64,000 bases of DNA from the NCBI GenBank assembly GCA_038134525.1, contig JAYPVI010000003.1, forward strand, positions 1 to 64,000, read 5' to 3'. Under the pieces are notes generated by a model that was not told where the DNA came from, searched no databases, and saw nothing but the letters and a program-made list of their open reading frames with translations. The DNA comes from GCA-002727735 sp038134525. Its GTDB lineage: Bacteria > Bacteroidota > Bacteroidia > Flavobacteriales_D > Parvicellaceae. The translations under genes and the position numbers were made by a program. Shown piece by piece: positions 17,154 through 25,451 of this stretch. Numbering within the stretch: position 1 is the first letter of the stretch; the number at the start of each line of letters is the position of its first letter.

Positions 17154-18089
17154 CTACAATTTCACAATTTGTTTATACGTAGAAACAGAAAAACCGTTCG
17201 AAACAACTTGCTTATACTGTTTTGATTTTTTATCTAGTAATGGATTGGTATGATTAAGATGAATGAAATGTATTTTTGATTTTGTTTTTTCATCTTCTAA
17301 CTTAAAAAGGTTCATCGTTTCCACAACAAAGGGATGAGGAATTTCAGCCATATTACGATTATTTATTTCTTCATCATCATAAAAAGTACCATCAATAAAA
17401 GCAACATCAACCGTTTTAAGTTCACTAACCAGGTCTTTATTCCATTTTCCCCACTTATCAATATCTGGAATAAATAGAATTGATTTATTTGGTCCATTTA
17501 TTTTAAATCCAACCGTTTCTGAAAATTCATCTCTATGAGGAACTAAAAATGGTATGATTTGTATTGCATTGCTTAATTGTACTGATTGATTAGCATCCAT
17601 GTTGTTTAGAAAAATATTATTTAGGTTGATAAGTTGATTCCAAGGGCCATTTTGCATCAAAAACCCCTTCATTTTTGACATGGTGAATACCGGTATTTTT
17701 TTGGAAGAGAGGGATTCTCTACCTAAATACATCAGACCAGTATAATGACCAATATGAGCATGTGTTATAAAAATTCCATCTGGTAATTCATCATGATTAA
17801 ATCCACTTATCTCATTCAATATCTTAGATTGTGTAACGAAATCTGGAGTTGATTCAATCATCCAATATTTTTTGGCTTTAGGATCAACAATACCTAAACT
17901 AACTACTTTTCTTGGAAGATCAGGGTTATTAAATAAATTAATACAACACTTTTTATTGCAGCCAAGCTGAGGTGAGCCTGCATCTTGAGTTGTCCCTAAA
18001 ACAACTAAATAAGGCGATTGTGTAAAGGAAATGTTGAAATTGATAAATAGAAAAATAAATAAATAATAGGAGAAGTTGATCTTGATCAT
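17154..18089 (-). CDS. exported metallo-beta-lactamase-fold hydrolase, PqqB-like
   Basis: 311 residues. A signal peptide ends near residue 23 (NISFTQ). The domain begins VVLGTTQDAGSPQLGC, a signature shared with PqqB-type proteins. The usual HxHxDH metal motif is present as HAHIGH (near residue 109), with Gly in place of the metal-binding Asp. Later metal ligands may be VPHRDE (about 195), FIPDID and IHLNHTNP. The enzyme is probably periplasmic; its substrate is unknown, and no pqq genes are nearby. Its ATG overlaps the preceding arylsulfotransferase-like gene by 4 bases (ATGA), so the two probably work together. Confidence 0.8.
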   Translation of the reverse strand: MIKINFSYYLFIFLFINFNISFTQSPYLVVLGTTQDAGSPQLGCNKKCCINLFNNPDLPRKVVSLGIVDPKAKKYWMIESTPDFVTQSKILNEISGFNHDELPDGIFITHAHIGHYTGLMYLGRESLSSKKIPVFTMSKMKGFLMQNGPWNQLINLNNIFLNNMDANQSVQLSNAIQIIPFLVPHRDEFSETVGFKINGPNKSILFIPDIDKWGKWNKDLVSELKTVDVAFIDGTFYDDEEINNRNMAEIPHPFVVETMNLFKLEDEKTKSKIHFIHLNHTNPLLDKKSKQYKQVVSNGFSVSTYKQIVKL

Positions 18090-19993
18090 CTTATCACTAT
18101 TTTTTTTCTCTTTATAGCATTTCCATATTGATTAAGTTGAAGCGAGTTATATTGAAAGTGTGTTTCTTGCCCCAATACATTAAACAGTTTTACAGGATGA
18201 TTCTCAAGGTTATTATTATGGTGAATTCCTGTTGAGCTGAGGTTATAGTAAATGGTATCGGAATAACAGTTATTCATATCATGAATAATAACCCAGTAAT
18301 TACCAGGAGGTGGGTTTGCAATTTGTTGAGTAGTTTCATTCGTGTTCCATAAGTAGGAATAAGGTGGTACTCCATGATTAACCTCTGCAGTCAACGTATT
18401 GTTTATAAATGTGATATAGGCAGAATCCAACTGAAAATAGCAGCTACTGTCATCAATTATATACGTTTGGTCGAAATTACATGCTGTATTTTCTGTGCAT
18501 CCAACAATTGAAGGATCAAAAAACCAATCGAACTTATGAGCTCTATAAATATTTTGTCCATTGACACATTCTAATTGAAAAACAATCTGATTATTTGTGT
18601 CTATTTCCGTTACAATGGCTCCTAAATTCATTGAAGTTAAGGAACCCCAATTAATTAAGGTATTCCCATTGGGTAATCGTTGAATACTTCCAGTTGCGGG
18701 ACCATATAATGAATCAGGATGATAAAACTCCCAAATTTTTTGAACAGTCATTGACGTAGTATCCATTATATATTCAACTCCTCTTGATAAATTGATTCCA
18801 TTCAAAAAGGGTGAACTAAAATTTCCATTATCGTAAAGAATGTACTTGTTATTCCCAAGGCTCCTAATGCAATGTTGATGGGTAAAAGGATAATCATTTA
18901 AAAAAGTGAAATCGTTCTGTGACCCTCCCCATCTCCATATCACATTTCCATTTGTTCGGTGAATCTTGGTGATCTCATCTAAATTTCGGGATGAAATTAA
19001 AAAGTGTCCATCTGTGTCTATGTCTATTGCATTACAATGAATAAACGGGAATTCATCTCCTAAGGAATCTAAATAAATATTATCTAAAACATGAAAATGA
19101 TCCCAGCTTCTCCACTGGAATAATAAGTTATGATTTTGATCTAATTCTTGAATAATTAATCCCTCAACAGTAGCGTTTGGATCCCCTCCTACAACAACAG
19201 TATCCATAGCATAAGGCTGAACATCATAGGCAAAAAGAATGTAATTTCCGTTAGGTAAAGCCATAAAATCATGGTTATCAGCTGTAAATCCATTTTTACA
19301 AAAAACAGTGTCAGTAATTTGATGATATTCGTTCATAACATTCCAAGCCTTAATCTGTCTGTCAAAAAAAGTGATTTTATTATTCAAATTTACCTTCCAA
19401 TCAAATCCTTTTTTTTGACGAAATTTCGAATAGAGCAATCTTCCGGATGTATCCACTATATTATCTGGTTTTTGGGGTGGGCCACCCACTTTAAAGAACA
19501 AATTCCCGTGCCAGGGATTATTGTTAGTTGTAATAGTAAAATTGGGTACGACTGATCGATCTTGTAAGTTGACTTCATCATATTCAGGTTCTAGGTAAGC
19601 TGGTGTATTATAAGAAGTAATGGTAAATGTTATATTCGTTATCAATTGATCATCACTTTTTCGCTTTAAAGTGAAAACAACCAACTCCCCTAAATCAAAC
19701 TCAACTGTAGGGCTAAATACCAATGCTTTTTTATTATCACTAAGGGAAATGTCATAGTCGTGAAAACCAGATTGTGAACCAACTATTTCAGCACTATAAA
19801 GTTCATGTATTTTATCTAAATTTAGTTTCTGTTTGTTCTTTATTAATATAGAAGTATGAGAACGATGAAACAAAGATTGATCTTTTGGACTTGTACTTAT
19901 TATTTCCCAGTTATCTAGTGCATACTGAGCAGAGGATGGATTAATCAAAATTATTAGTGAAAATAGGAACGTAAAACAGTAAGAAAAATGCAT
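18086..19993 (-). CDS. arylsulfotransferase (ASST)-like secreted protein
   Basis: 635 residues from the ATG at 19993. The longer frame to 20083 would run into the DoxX gene, and this Met gives a clean signal peptide ending PSSAQ. The ASST beta-propeller region runs from about residue 210 to 480, with NHDFMALPNGNYILFAYD, FPFIHCNAIDIDTDGHFLIS and FTHQHCIRSLGNNKYILYDN; His residues in these blocks are candidates for sulfate transfer. A GCTENTACNFDQTYIIDDSSC module, common in secreted Bacteroidota proteins, follows. The tail FNVLGQETHF...KRKKIVIR is a variant T9SS sorting signal. It may instead be a non-enzymatic propeller. Confidence 0.75.
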   Translation of the reverse strand: MHFSYCFTFLFSLIILINPSSAQYALDNWEIISTSPKDQSLFHRSHTSILIKNKQKLNLDKIHELYSAEIVGSQSGFHDYDISLSDNKKALVFSPTVEFDLGELVVFTLKRKSDDQLITNITFTITSYNTPAYLEPEYDEVNLQDRSVVPNFTITTNNNPWHGNLFFKVGGPPQKPDNIVDTSGRLLYSKFRQKKGFDWKVNLNNKITFFDRQIKAWNVMNEYHQITDTVFCKNGFTADNHDFMALPNGNYILFAYDVQPYAMDTVVVGGDPNATVEGLIIQELDQNHNLLFQWRSWDHFHVLDNIYLDSLGDEFPFIHCNAIDIDTDGHFLISSRNLDEITKIHRTNGNVIWRWGGSQNDFTFLNDYPFTHQHCIRSLGNNKYILYDNGNFSSPFLNGINLSRGVEYIMDTTSMTVQKIWEFYHPDSLYGPATGSIQRLPNGNTLINWGSLTSMNLGAIVTEIDTNNQIVFQLECVNGQNIYRAHKFDWFFDPSIVGCTENTACNFDQTYIIDDSSCYFQLDSAYITFINNTLTAEVNHGVPPYSYLWNTNETTQQIANPPPGNYWVIIHDMNNCYSDTIYYNLSSTGIHHNNNLENHPVKLFNVLGQETHFQYNSLQLNQYGNAIKRKKIVIR

Positions 19994-20019
19994 ACCTAAT
20001 GATATTAATAATTTTAAAT

Positions 20020-20397
20020 TTACGGTTTTGTAAACCAATATGCTAATCCAATTAGTAAAAATTGAATAGGAAGTCTTACCCATGAAGCCAGAAATGGAGT
20101 TATTCCAATTGCTTGTTGAGGTGCTTCATTAAATGCTAAATAAATATTTGCTGGATACACTGCAATAAGAAGCAAAATCAAACCCCAACCTGCATATTTT
20201 CTAAAACCGTTAAATAATAAACCTAAACCCAATCCTATCTCAATTGCACCGCTGATCAATACTAATTCCAAGTGAAAAGGCAAATAAGGAGGCATTATTT
20301 TTAGAAAAAATTCGGGTTGAATAAAATGTAGTATTCCTATATATACATATCCAACTGAAGAAAGGTAAATAATACGTGCCTTTAATTTACTTATCAT
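20020..20397 (-). CDS. DoxX-like small membrane protein
   Basis: 125 residues with four hydrophobic segments (about residues 9-26, 45-62, 68-85 and 105-122). The pattern YVYIGILHFIQPEFFLKIMPPYLPFHLELVLISG matches in two stretches the DoxX/MauE-like family, integral inner-membrane proteins of poorly defined redox-related role. Length is typical. Its start overlaps the CapA-family gene by 11 bases, so it is likely translated with it. The 26-base gap to the next gene is consistent with a shared transcript. Confidence 0.85.
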   Translation of the reverse strand: MISKLKARIIYLSSVGYVYIGILHFIQPEFFLKIMPPYLPFHLELVLISGAIEIGLGLGLLFNGFRKYAGWGLILLLIAVYPANIYLAFNEAPQQAIGITPFLASWVRLPIQFLLIGLAYWFTKP

Positions 20398-21613
20398 CCT
20401 TTTTACTATTCTTACGAAACTTCAAAAGATTCAATTTTTTTATCCATTTTGTTGGCTTTTGTTGAGCCAATTCATAGGGCCCATGCTTTTTTAAATGAAT
20501 CCTTGGATAAGGCGATCCTTCCTTAATATTTACATTATGTTCTGAAAATAAGTTTTTTGCATGATTTGAGTATGCTAGCATCTTTGTGTAGTTATCTTTT
20601 ATTGAAAAATAATTACGATTATACTTTTTATTAGAACAAGGCAAAACTTCATAATGCCATGTATTATTTTTATTAAACTTATTAACCCATGTTAATATAT
20701 ACTCTTTTTCGCCAATACTTGCTTTATCATTTTTAACAATACTACATCTAAACATTGCTCCACCATCTTTTCGAAAATCACGTTGATTAGAAACGAAGTT
20801 TCCCAAAGAATAAACAGTTAAAAATTCTTCATCCTTATCTTTTATGTAATGCATTGGTTGTACCACATGAGGATGTGATCCTATAACTATATCTACCCCT
20901 TGTCTTTTAAAAAAATCATTAAATATCTTTTGATATTGATTAGGTTGATCTTGATACTCAGCCCCCCAATGAACAAAAACAATTAATTTATCTAAGCTTT
21001 TTGTTTTTGCGAATTTGATGTCTTTGATAATTATACTAGAATCCAGTAAATTCACAAAAGTAGGAGGGGAAAATGGTATTCCATTTGTACCATAAGTGTA
21101 ATTTAACAACCCTACTCGAATATCTTTTTTTTCCAATACAAGTAGATTAATACTATCTCTTTCTTTCTTGTCTGAAAAAGTTCCTGTATGTAGTATTTTT
21201 AAGCTATCTAAAACTTGATTGGTACGTTGAATACCCTTAGCGCCTCTATCACAAGCATGGTTATTTGCAGTCACTATAACATCTATTCCATTTTTTTTGC
21301 AAGCCTCTGCTAGTTCATCTGGAGAACTAAATTGCGGATAGCCTTCATAAGGCGGTCCTGCTAAAGTAACTTCAAGATTAGCAATGGCAAAATCAACTGA
21401 AGAAATAATGTCTTTAACTGGTTTAAATACCTCATTGTAATCATACCTTTTAAGAGAATCATTCCATGCCGATTTAATTTGAGGTCCATGACCCATTATA
21501 TCTCCAATGAACAACAGACTCATTTCCTGAGCATATAAAGAAGAAAACCAGCAAAAAACAAAAGTTGAAAAAATTTTCGAAAAGAAAATTTGAAAGAGGA
21601 ATTTCTTAGACAT
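20387..21613 (-). CDS. CapA-family metallophosphatase-like protein
   Basis: 408 residues from the ATG at 21613; a TTG one codon upstream is less likely. A signal peptide ends near residue 28 (SSLYAQ). The CapA (PGA_cap) domain shows LLFIGDIMGHG, FAIANLEVTLAGP, VTANNHACDRG, LIVFVHWGAEY and VIGSHPHVVQPM, the metal-binding His/Asp/Asn set of calcineurin-like phosphoesterases, over about residues 30-300. Family members are linked to poly-gamma-glutamate or cell-envelope polysaccharide. No capsule synthesis genes are nearby, so the substrate is unknown. The C-terminal 100 residues are basic. Confidence 0.88.
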   Translation of the reverse strand: MSKKFLFQIFFSKIFSTFVFCWFSSLYAQEMSLLFIGDIMGHGPQIKSAWNDSLKRYDYNEVFKPVKDIISSVDFAIANLEVTLAGPPYEGYPQFSSPDELAEACKKNGIDVIVTANNHACDRGAKGIQRTNQVLDSLKILHTGTFSDKKERDSINLLVLEKKDIRVGLLNYTYGTNGIPFSPPTFVNLLDSSIIIKDIKFAKTKSLDKLIVFVHWGAEYQDQPNQYQKIFNDFFKRQGVDIVIGSHPHVVQPMHYIKDKDEEFLTVYSLGNFVSNQRDFRKDGGAMFRCSIVKNDKASIGEKEYILTWVNKFNKNNTWHYEVLPCSNKKYNRNYFSIKDNYTKMLAYSNHAKNLFSEHNVNIKEGSPYPRIHLKKHGPYELAQQKPTKWIKKLNLLKFRKNSKKDDK

Positions 21614-21623
21614 CAAAATAATT

Positions 21624-22079
21624 TTATTTCTTAGGTAGAAAAATCAAGGATATTGAATTCACACAATGTCTGGTGTCTTTTTGTGTAAATCCTTCACCGT
21701 AGAATATATGTCCTAGATGGCCATTACAATTATTACAAATGATTTCGGTACGCCTTCCATCAGCGTCTCTAACCTTTTTTACTGCTCCTTCTATTTCGTC
21801 ATCAAAACTGGGCCAGCCACAATTGGATTTAAATTTATCCTTAGAAATATATAATGGGGTATTACATTGCCTGCATAAGTATGTACCTTCTTCATAATGA
21901 TTGTTATACTTGCCTGTAAAAGGATATTCAGTGCCTTTATGTATAATAATATGCTCTTCCTCTTCTGTGAGTTTATTGTAATTCGTCTTGTCCATCATTT
22001 TTTTTTCATTTTTTGTCGTTTGCCCTACGATAGAACTTGATATCATGACTAAAAACAATAATAAAATGTTTTTACTCAT
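21624..22079 (-). CDS. msrB: exported peptide-methionine (R)-S-oxide reductase
   Basis: 151 residues from the ATG at 22079. A signal peptide (NILLLFLVMISSSIVGQ) precedes the MsrB domain. Zinc-binding pairs are CRQC and CNNC; the substrate loop is NCGWPSFDDEI; the catalytic Cys lies in the C-terminal RHCVNSISLIF. It reduces methionine-R-sulfoxide in exported proteins, so it must act in the periplasm. MsrA is not beside it. The start lies within the preceding gene's stop region (ATGAGTAA), giving an 8-base overlap. Confidence 0.95.
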   Translation of the reverse strand: MSKNILLLFLVMISSSIVGQTTKNEKKMMDKTNYNKLTEEEEHIIIHKGTEYPFTGKYNNHYEEGTYLCRQCNTPLYISKDKFKSNCGWPSFDDEIEGAVKKVRDADGRRTEIICNNCNGHLGHIFYGEGFTQKDTRHCVNSISLIFLPKK

Positions 22080-22365
22080 AACTGAAGTTATTAAACTTGA
22101 TATCAATATAACTTGCCATATCTAAATCTTTTTGTGTAATTCGATTTTCATCAAATGAAAACAACTCTATAACTAAGGAATTAAAATTGATAATCATTTT
22201 AGGATGGTGATCTGATTCATTGATTTTAGGTAATAATTTATTCACAAAGTACATTACATATTCAAAATTTTTAAACCTAAATTGCTTATGTAATTTTCCA
22301 TCTTGTAATAACCAGTGATGCCTTTCTATTAAGTGCTCCATTTGTAATTTAATGTCTTTACTCAT
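22072..22365 (-). CDS. pterin-4a-carbinolamine dehydratase-like protein
   Basis: 97 residues from the ATG at 22365. It follows the DCoH/PCD layout: W near the start, FRFKNFEYVMYFVNKL, then SDHHPKM, and a C-terminal helix KDLDMASYID. The usual catalytic Thr-His after the central strand is replaced (VIELFSFD), so one histidine of the active site is missing. No aromatic amino-acid hydroxylase lies nearby. It may have only a structural or molybdenum-cofactor-related role. The overlap with the neighbours on both sides is 8 bases each, with the same ATGAGTAA sequence. Confidence 0.8.
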   Translation of the reverse strand: MSKDIKLQMEHLIERHHWLLQDGKLHKQFRFKNFEYVMYFVNKLLPKINESDHHPKMIINFNSLVIELFSFDENRITQKDLDMASYIDIKFNNFSYE

Positions 22366-23734
22366 GCATTTTAGAAATATAATTTTCAAATCTTTTCATC
22401 ACAAATGAATGAGATTTAGCCTGTGTAAAACGATATATAATCCAAGGTAGTCTAGGGACAAACTCATGTATAGCTGTAATGATATAAGCGCCTTGTAAAA
22501 TAGACCTAAATTCAAGCCATCCTAAATCTTTTCTTTTAGTAAGGAAACCTCCTGTGATATAAAATAACTGCCTGTTTTTATCGCTTCTTTCATCCACGTA
22601 CTCCAATTGTAAAAGAGAAACCCCAAAAAGTTTAAACTTAAGCTGATTTTCATGGTTTTCAACCTTAATTAGGCTTCGAAAATTTGTGCTTAACCAAATA
22701 GGATATTGTTTAGCTACCCATGAAGCCGATTTTTTAGCTGGATTTGAAATTCGCTGAACACTTCTCACTGTGTTTTTTGGTTTTGATTGATTCGCTTTAA
22801 AAGAGGGTAATATTGGAATGGTGCTCTCTTGAAATAATGCCCTTGTAATACTATCATTTATTGAAACGCTATTTTTTTGATTCAACCTATGGCTAGGGTT
22901 TAGCGTCATTTCGTGTTTTAAACTTTCAATAAGTGGGGAAACAAAATCTGTACTGGAACCACTAAATAATCCTACCCATAACTTTGACATGCCTAATGAA
23001 AAAAAAGGAACAGAGAAAATCCATCTCTTTTTCCCCATCACATCTGCTGTAATTTTTAATATTTCCATGTATGTAATCACCTCTCTCCCCCCTATTTCGA
23101 CAAATTGATGATGAAACTGATCATTTCCTATCAGCATATCAATAGCGTTTAGGGCTAATTCTAAATCTGCTGGTTGATTTTTTGACAATGTCCATTTTGG
23201 GCAAGCCATTACAGGTAAATTTTGAACCAGTTTTTTAATAATCTTGAAAGAAGAACCTCCAGGACCAATAATTATCCCTGCACGTATAGTAGTTAAAGGA
23301 GTGTCTCTAGACCCCAAAACTCGCTCCACTTCATACCTTGATTTAAGATGTTTTGATAAACGTTTATCATCTTTTGGTAAAATACCTCCTAAATAAACAA
23401 TTTGTTTCACTTTACACTCACTTGCCGCTCTTGAGAAATTATCAGCTAATAGTAGATCGGTATCTTCAAAACTCGCTTGATTCAGTCTTGTCGAAGGTTG
23501 CATAGAATGAACTAAATACAACGCATAATCTACGTCCTGCAATGCCTTTATACTGCTTGAAATGGAAAATAAATCAACTTCACGCCACTGAACATCAAAG
23601 TCTTCTCCTTCCACTTTTCTTCTTGAAAGTGCAATGATGTCATATTTAGATTTATATCGTTCTATAAACCAACGTCCAACAAATCCAGTAGCCCCTGCAA
23701 TAGCAACTTTTTTTTTCTTAATTAAACTAGCCAT
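22358..23734 (-). CDS. NAD(P)-binding protein with DUF2867-like C-terminus
   Basis: 458 residues from the ATG at 23734; earlier start codons in frame are less convincing. The N-terminal 220 residues form an atypical short-chain dehydrogenase (KVAIAGATGFVGRWF, then LYLVHSMQP and IVYLGGILP, the latter in the place of the active-site strand). The C-terminal region from about 330 (QYPIWLSTNFRSL...FRSILQGAYIITAIHEFVPRLPWIIYRF, seen in pieces) resembles DUF2867, often found fused to such oxidoreductases. Substrate unknown. It overlaps the next gene by 8 bases. Confidence 0.8.
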   Translation of the reverse strand: MASLIKKKKVAIAGATGFVGRWFIERYKSKYDIIALSRRKVEGEDFDVQWREVDLFSISSSIKALQDVDYALYLVHSMQPSTRLNQASFEDTDLLLADNFSRAASECKVKQIVYLGGILPKDDKRLSKHLKSRYEVERVLGSRDTPLTTIRAGIIIGPGGSSFKIIKKLVQNLPVMACPKWTLSKNQPADLELALNAIDMLIGNDQFHHQFVEIGGREVITYMEILKITADVMGKKRWIFSVPFFSLGMSKLWVGLFSGSSTDFVSPLIESLKHEMTLNPSHRLNQKNSVSINDSITRALFQESTIPILPSFKANQSKPKNTVRSVQRISNPAKKSASWVAKQYPIWLSTNFRSLIKVENHENQLKFKLFGVSLLQLEYVDERSDKNRQLFYITGGFLTKRKDLGWLEFRSILQGAYIITAIHEFVPRLPWIIYRFTQAKSHSFVMKRFENYISKMHE

Positions 23735-23784
23735 TCTTAATAAAACTAACAAGAAAATTAAATATTATGAAAATTGATTAAGCT

Positions 23785-23806
23785 GTATTTAGCATTTTCT
23801 AAATAC
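23785..23806 (-). terminator. 8-bp stem-loop after the S41 protease gene
   Basis: GTATTTAG and CTAAATAC are perfect 8-base arms with a 6-base loop, directly after the stop of the protease gene on the minus strand. There is no clear U run, so it may be a weak terminator or an RNA-processing or 3'-end protection element. Confidence 0.35.
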
Positions 23807-25408
23807 TTAATTAGAAATTAACATCTGCTTATATATTTCTTCTTTATTAAGGATTTGAATAGCTTGTTGTATCCATAAATCACTTTTTGCTTGATACTTA
23901 TAAAGCCCTTCTTGAAATGAAGAAAATAAAGTTAACTCTTGAAATAGAATATCTTTGATTTTTTCTTGTTTGTCCTCCATTTCATTCAACTTATTCTTTT
24001 CTAATTGAAGGGTTAGTTTTTCTAGCTTATTTTGTGCTCTTTTATCATCCTGAAAAAGTGATTTAGATTTTAAAAATTCGCTGTGTTTTTTTAGGATAAT
24101 TCTATGGTGATTTTCCTCTAAAAATTCAATCCAATCATTTGAAATATTTTTCCAATTTTGAAAAATGTTATCTTCATTTTTTCTAATCACTTCAACGGCA
24201 TATTCGAAAGCTAAGCCTGAATTCTCAACAGCAAATAGAATAGCATCTTTTACTTCTAAAGAATCTAATATTAAATCGGGGGTAATTCCATCTCCACTAT
24301 TCAATTTCCTGCCATTTTTGGATTCAAAATAAGTGTTTTCATCTTCCGCATTTTTTAAAGAGTTATAATTACTGGAGTAATCCATTCGCTGTATACATCG
24401 TCCAGAAGGCAAATGATATCTTGCTGCAGTAATATACAAACTAGACCCGTCTTTAAAATACCTCGTTCCTTGAACAATTCCTTTACCTGCAGTCTTCTCA
24501 CCTATCAAAACTCCTCTGTCTAAATCTTGAATGGTTCCACAAAAAATTTCTCCAGATGAAATCGTTTTATTATCAACGATAATTATGATTGGGATGGATG
24601 AGTTTATCGCTCTCCATTTTGTTTTATCGCTGTAATTTGATTTTTCATCCTTACTTTTAAGTGTGTAAACCAAAGTGCCCTCATCTAAAACTGCACTAAG
24701 TGCTTTAACAGCTTCTGTTACTAACCCACCTATGTTTCCCCTTAAATCTACTATCAATTTATCTGCTCCCTTTTCTATAACCTGCTTAACTTGATTTCGA
24801 AATTCCTCACCAGAACCCCTTAAAAATTGATCTACCTTAATTAATCCCATTCCCTTTGAAATGGTATCAGCAAAAGAAATAGATTTAGAAATAATATTTT
24901 TCCTTTCTATTATCCTAGTTAATTTTTGCTGCCCCCTTTGGACAGTAATTTGTACTGAAGTATGATTATCTCCTCTTAGCAGAGAAACAACTTGATTAAA
25001 ACTTAGCCCTTTGCACAGAACACTGTCAATTTGAATAATAATATCTCCAGGGATCAACCCTTGTTCTGAAGCTCCATATCCCTTCTTACAGTACTCAATA
25101 ATAACGCCATTTTCACTATTCTTTACCGATGCTCCAATACCTGCATAAGTTATACCTTTCCAAGCGTTTTTTCTAGCACTAGATTCTTCTTTAGTATAAT
25201 AGTGACTATGAGGATCTAATTGCTTTACTGTGGCTTTTTTGACTTTTACAATAAATTCTTCAGCGTTGATTTCATCAACAAAATTTTGATCCATTTTCTC
25301 AAAAAATGCATCATAATCGTCCAAAACACTATCTAACTTTGTTTCTTGAGCAAAGTAAAAAGAGGATTGAATCAAATACATTGATATGATTAACGTGAAT
25401 ACTCTCAA
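23807..25408 (-). CDS. C-terminal processing peptidase, S41 family
   Basis: 533 residues. Start choice is TTG at 25408, because the next Met (residue 10) would break the signal peptide, which ends FYFAQ. A PDZ domain covers about 85-160 (GIGASVKNSENGVIIEY, GLIPGDIIIQID). The S41 protease domain follows: DLRGNIGGLV (221-230), catalytic Ser284 in NKTISSGEIF and Lys309 in GEKTAGKGIVQ, with the usual spacing of 25. The last 150 residues are helical and charged. It should cut exported proteins at their C-termini in the periplasm. The next gene, asnB, is separated by 43 bases. Confidence 0.92.
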   Translation of the reverse strand: MRVFTLIISMYLIQSSFYFAQETKLDSVLDDYDAFFEKMDQNFVDEINAEEFIVKVKKATVKQLDPHSHYYTKEESSARKNAWKGITYAGIGASVKNSENGVIIEYCKKGYGASEQGLIPGDIIIQIDSVLCKGLSFNQVVSLLRGDNHTSVQITVQRGQQKLTRIIERKNIISKSISFADTISKGMGLIKVDQFLRGSGEEFRNQVKQVIEKGADKLIVDLRGNIGGLVTEAVKALSAVLDEGTLVYTLKSKDEKSNYSDKTKWRAINSSIPIIIIVDNKTISSGEIFCGTIQDLDRGVLIGEKTAGKGIVQGTRYFKDGSSLYITAARYHLPSGRCIQRMDYSSNYNSLKNAEDENTYFESKNGRKLNSGDGITPDLILDSLEVKDAILFAVENSGLAFEYAVEVIRKNEDNIFQNWKNISNDWIEFLEENHHRIILKKHSEFLKSKSLFQDDKRAQNKLEKLTLQLEKNKLNEMEDKQEKIKDILFQELTLFSSFQEGLYKYQAKSDLWIQQAIQILNKEEIYKQMLISN

Positions 25409-25451
25409 CTACATAAAAGTAAGAAAGTATCTAAAAAAAGATAATAGTAAA

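Noticed and set aside
17154..18089. PQQ biosynthesis locus because of the PqqB-like protein
   Set aside because: No pqqA, C, D or E genes are nearby and the protein belongs to a broader family.
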